From NCBI GenBank assembly GCA_945866095.1, contig CAMBGA010000001.1, positions 36,600-100,599 of the forward strand: DNA of 64,000 nucleotides. Direction: 5' to 3'. This stretch comes from Spirosoma fluviale. GTDB taxonomy: Bacteria > Bacteroidota > Bacteroidia > Cytophagales > Spirosomataceae. Positions 61,567 to 64,000 of the stretch are shown here, piece after piece. The first letter of the stretch is position 1. Every line of letters starts with the position of its first letter. Both the position numbers and the translations under genes were made by a program. The notes beneath the pieces are model-generated. The model made no database searches, was not told the origin of the DNA, and saw nothing but the letters and a program-made list of their open reading frames with translations.

Positions 61567-64000
61567 TTAAAACTCTACAATCAATCCAAACGTAGGCGTA
61601 ACAGAAGGCTTGTCGTTGTTCAACAACACAGGGATGCCATTGCTTCCGTTCGTTTGTATCGATTTTCCATCGGTGGTGGCAAAACCTTTATTATCATCCG
61701 TTCTTTTAAACGCAAAATAGGGAACGGCGTCGGCTGCGGCGATGTACCAATTGGTCACATCCAAAAACACATCAATGGTGATCGATTTTAAATTATATTT
61801 CTTGTCAATTCGAACATCGCTTGAATGGAAACTTCTTAATCTCCGGGTATTTAATTGTGTGTAGTCGAAAATTCCACCCCCTTGTGTCATGAAATTAGCT
61901 TGGGAAGCAAGCGCGTCAAAAGGAGTATAAGGCGCCCCGCCTTGGTATCTGAATTTTAAACCTAACTCCCAATTGCGAGGAAATTTATATCCCCAGGTGA
62001 GGCTAAGTAAATGTCTATTATCCCAACTGCTTGGTTTTAATACTCCGTCTAAACCGCTATATGAACTGTTGTAATATGTGTAAGAAAGTATCCCAAAGAA
62101 TTTATCCGTTAATTTCTTTTGAGCAAAAAACTCAAAACCATAGGCCTCTCCTTTTCCCGTAGTAGTCACGGGTTCATTTCCAAGCACGTTGAAATCCCCA
62201 CCTAAATTGGCCAACGAAATCCCCTTGCTGATCGAGATAGGCACTTGGCTATAATTTTTCACAAAAGCCTCTGCAGTAAATCTTAATCCATCGTTCACTA
62301 AATATTCAAGCCCCGCAACGTAATGATCGCTCGCTTGATATTTGGCATTTTTATTGACCAATTTCCCGTTATTATCCGCAAATCCTAAAATAGTGTAAGG
62401 CGCTAATTTATAATAGCGACCTATTGATCCATTTAAAGTCCATTTGTCGGATAAAACATAGCTTAGAGACAACCTGGGTGATAAGGTTTGAAGGGGATCA
62501 CTTCCTTGGTCTGTAAAGGAATTCATGTCGGTTCTTAATCCTGCACTTAGCCCTAGTCGGGTATCAAAAAATACTTTACTTACTTGGCCAAAAGCCCCAT
62601 ATTTTGCAAATGATCCAAGTGGGCTTGTGAACGTATATTTTAATTCTGGTTGAATGATGGTTCCCGCGGCATTCGTTAGTTTTTTTCGAACAACCGTATT
62701 TGAAATGTTGGTGTAATCAACTAATTGCGCCGACAAGCCATAACTAATTTTCCATCCGTTTTGACTGGTATTAAAATCGAATCGCAATTTATTTTCGGTT
62801 TCTCTCGACTGAAGTGATAGGTTCACGAGATTCGGATCCTTAATTTGATTGTCTTCGTATTTTCTGATGTCATTATCAAACGTATTTCGACTGATGGCCA
62901 AATTAAAATATCCGTTTTCTGTTAGTCGTTTAAGGGTAATTCCAGTCGTGTAATTCCACTGGTTGATGAGTGGATTTGAGTTATATACATACAGTTTTTC
63001 AGGAGTCTCTTCTTTGATGGCAGAAAAACTGAATTCGTCAATCGCCCCCAAAGCCATAAATGAAATGGAGGTTTTATTGTCAATTTGATGCGTAATCTTG
63101 GTTTGAAAATCCCAGAAATTAGGTCTTATGGGAATATCTAATGCCTGAAAAAGAAACTGCAAATAAGACCTTCTTGCGGATGCCAAAAAAGTTGTTTTCC
63201 CACTTTTTGATAAAGGTCCTTCCGAAGTTAAAACAAATTCTGTGGCGCTTAATCGTACATTTCCTTGAAATTTATTGGGATTTCCGGTTCTTTGACGAAA
63301 CTGAAATACGGAACTTAATGCATTGTCATATCGCGCGTCAAATGCTGAAGAGTTCAATTTAACGTCTTCGATGAAGGAAACATTTAGCATGCCTTGAGGC
63401 CCACCACTGGATCCTTGTGTTTGAAAGTGGTTGAGTACGGGAATTTCAATGCCATCTAGGTAATAAACATTTTCATTTGGCCCACCTCCTCGAATAATAA
63501 TGTCATTTCTGAAACTGCCTCCCTGAGCCCCTCCACCTACGCCAGGTAGTGCTTGTATCACTTTACTAATATCAAAATCTCCGCCTGGGTTGCTTTTTAT
63601 TTCCTCCGTGGTCAACCTTTGAACACTTAATGGGGATTCAAGCGTAGCCACTTTTGCTGTTTTTCGGTTTTGAGTGACAATGACTTCGTTGAGTTCATTG
63701 TTGGCAGATTCTAATTCTATATTGAAAAAGCTTTCATTCCCTGCATTGACAATAACATTAAATAGCGTTTGCTTTTTATACCCGACCATGGACAAAACAA
63801 GGTTATAGGATTTTAAGGGAATACCTGTGATTCTGAATTTTCCTAGGCTATCGGTCTGTCCTACTTTATTGGTCAACTCTAAATTTATGTTGACTCCCTC
63901 GATGGGCTTCTGAGTTAATTTATCTACAACCTTTCCCGAAATTCTGCCATTGGTCTGAGCCCAAGCAATATTCATGGAAGAAAATAAAAGGAAAAAAATG
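61567..64000 (-). CDS. TonB-dependent receptor with carboxypeptidase-like N-terminal domain (5' end outside window)
   Basis: At least 800 residues. An in-frame ATG lies at 63975, but the frame stays open to the window edge with IFFLLFSS before it, giving a hydrophobic stretch that ends NIAWAQ. So the signal peptide and true start lie beyond 64000. After a carboxypeptidase-D-like regulatory domain (GRISGKVVDKLTQKPIEGVNINLEL) comes the plug (QALPGVGGGAQGGSFRNDIIIRGGGPNENVYYLDGIEIPVLNHF), then a barrel with a final strand ending IVEF. No SusD gene is adjacent within the window. It belongs to the TBDR class that imports small solutes or peptides; substrate unknown. Confidence 0.88.
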   Translation of the reverse strand, partial: IFFLLFSSMNIAWAQTNGRISGKVVDKLTQKPIEGVNINLELTNKVGQTDSLGKFRITGIPLKSYNLVLSMVGYKKQTLFNVIVNAGNESFFNIELESANNELNEVIVTQNRKTAKVATLESPLSVQRLTTEEIKSNPGGDFDISKVIQALPGVGGGAQGGSFRNDIIIRGGGPNENVYYLDGIEIPVLNHFQTQGSSGGPQGMLNVSFIEDVKLNSSAFDARYDNALSSVFQFRQRTGNPNKFQGNVRLSATEFVLTSEGPLSKSGKTTFLASARRSYLQFLFQALDIPIRPNFWDFQTKITHQIDNKTSISFMALGAIDEFSFSAIKEETPEKLYVYNSNPLINQWNYTTGITLKRLTENGYFNLAISRNTFDNDIRKYEDNQIKDPNLVNLSLQSRETENKLRFDFNTSQNGWKISYGLSAQLVDYTNISNTVVRKKLTNAAGTIIQPELKYTFTSPLGSFAKYGAFGQVSKVFFDTRLGLSAGLRTDMNSFTDQGSDPLQTLSPRLSLSYVLSDKWTLNGSIGRYYKLAPYTILGFADNNGKLVNKNAKYQASDHYVAGLEYLVNDGLRFTAEAFVKNYSQVPISISKGISLANLGGDFNVLGNEPVTTTGKGEAYGFEFFAQKKLTDKFFGILSYTYYNSSYSGLDGVLKPSSWDNRHLLSLTWGYKFPRNWELGLKFRYQGGAPYTPFDALASQANFMTQGGGIFDYTQLNTRRLRSFHSSDVRIDKKYNLKSITIDVFLDVTNWYIAAADAVPYFAFKRTDDNKGFATTDGKSIQTNGSNGIPVLLNNDKPSVTPTFGLIVEF

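Noticed and set aside
1-64000. CRISPR arrays, tRNA/rRNA genes, insertion sequences, prophage
   Set aside because: Read for spaced direct repeats, cloverleaf-like segments and transposase or integrase motifs; none was seen by eye, though a dedicated tRNA scan was not run.

Overview
The window looks like chromosomal DNA of a Bacteroidota bacterium, probably an aerobic, Cytophagales-like environmental species. The clues are moderate GC, TonB-dependent receptors at both edges, many exported enzymes whose signal peptides end in QAQ/AQ or a lipobox, few Shine-Dalgarno sites, and a few promoters of the Bacteroidota type (TTG, 17-23 nt, TAnnTTTG). The placement below phylum is inference. No tRNA, rRNA, CRISPR array, transposase or phage gene was seen, and no gene-free stretch exceeds 300 bases.

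Layout. 1-489: C-terminus of a FecA-like receptor. 684-5395: D-glucarate operon (aldolase, GntP permease, tartronate semialdehyde reductase, glucarate dehydratase, Dabb protein). 5528-7618: leftward PQQ dehydrogenase with a built-in cytochrome c domain, bracketed by two copies of a palindromic repeat. 7830-10903: Tat-type small subunit, GMC oxidoreductase and TIM-barrel isomerase, a periplasmic sugar-oxidation set. 11066-12481: arabinose/fucose isomerase-like enzyme. 12610-15526: PIG-L deacetylase, YHYH lipoprotein, MORN lipoprotein and SCO copper protein, the last three overlapping. 15587-18000: BASS transporter, VF530 protein, DUF3472 protein. 18106-21117: uncharacterised membrane protein, SGNH hydrolase and NodB-type deacetylase. 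21118-23353: leftward purple-acid-phosphatase-like enzyme and AraC regulator. 23628-31557: rightward catabolic cluster (ceramidase-like, ChbG-like, sialidase-like, propeller/toroid protein, second GntP permease, DUF1080), with a strong terminator hairpin in its leader.

31603-41863: alcohol dehydrogenase, haem-binding protein, DUF6786 lipoprotein, 5-oxoprolinase pxpBCA, a formylglycine-generating enzyme with both active-site cysteines, sterol-desaturase-like protein, class V aminotransferase and FAD oxidoreductase. 41905-49567: leftward tetR-tolC-hlyD-RND efflux operon followed by a lactonase-RidA fusion. 49783-54843: small orphan protein, GH140-like hydrolase with a low-complexity tail, phytanoyl-CoA dioxygenase-like enzyme, Tat-exported TIM barrel and Gfo/Idh/MocA dehydrogenase. 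54880-57870: large PVC-type haem lipoprotein. 58092-61521: sialidase-like protein, sodium:solute symporter and DHDPS/NAL-family aldolase. 61567-64000: TonB-dependent receptor whose signal peptide runs off the right edge.

Taken together, the window reads as a string of sugar and sugar-acid catabolic operons. Glycans are deacetylated, cleaved or oxidised in the periplasm, the products enter through GntP, SSS or BASS carriers, and dehydratases, aldolases and oxidoreductases feed them to central metabolism. No SusD homologue is present, so these are not classical polysaccharide utilisation loci. The least explained parts are the propeller/toroid protein, the YHYH-MORN-SCO module, the 18-21 kb membrane protein operon, the lactonase-RidA fusion and the leader terminator.
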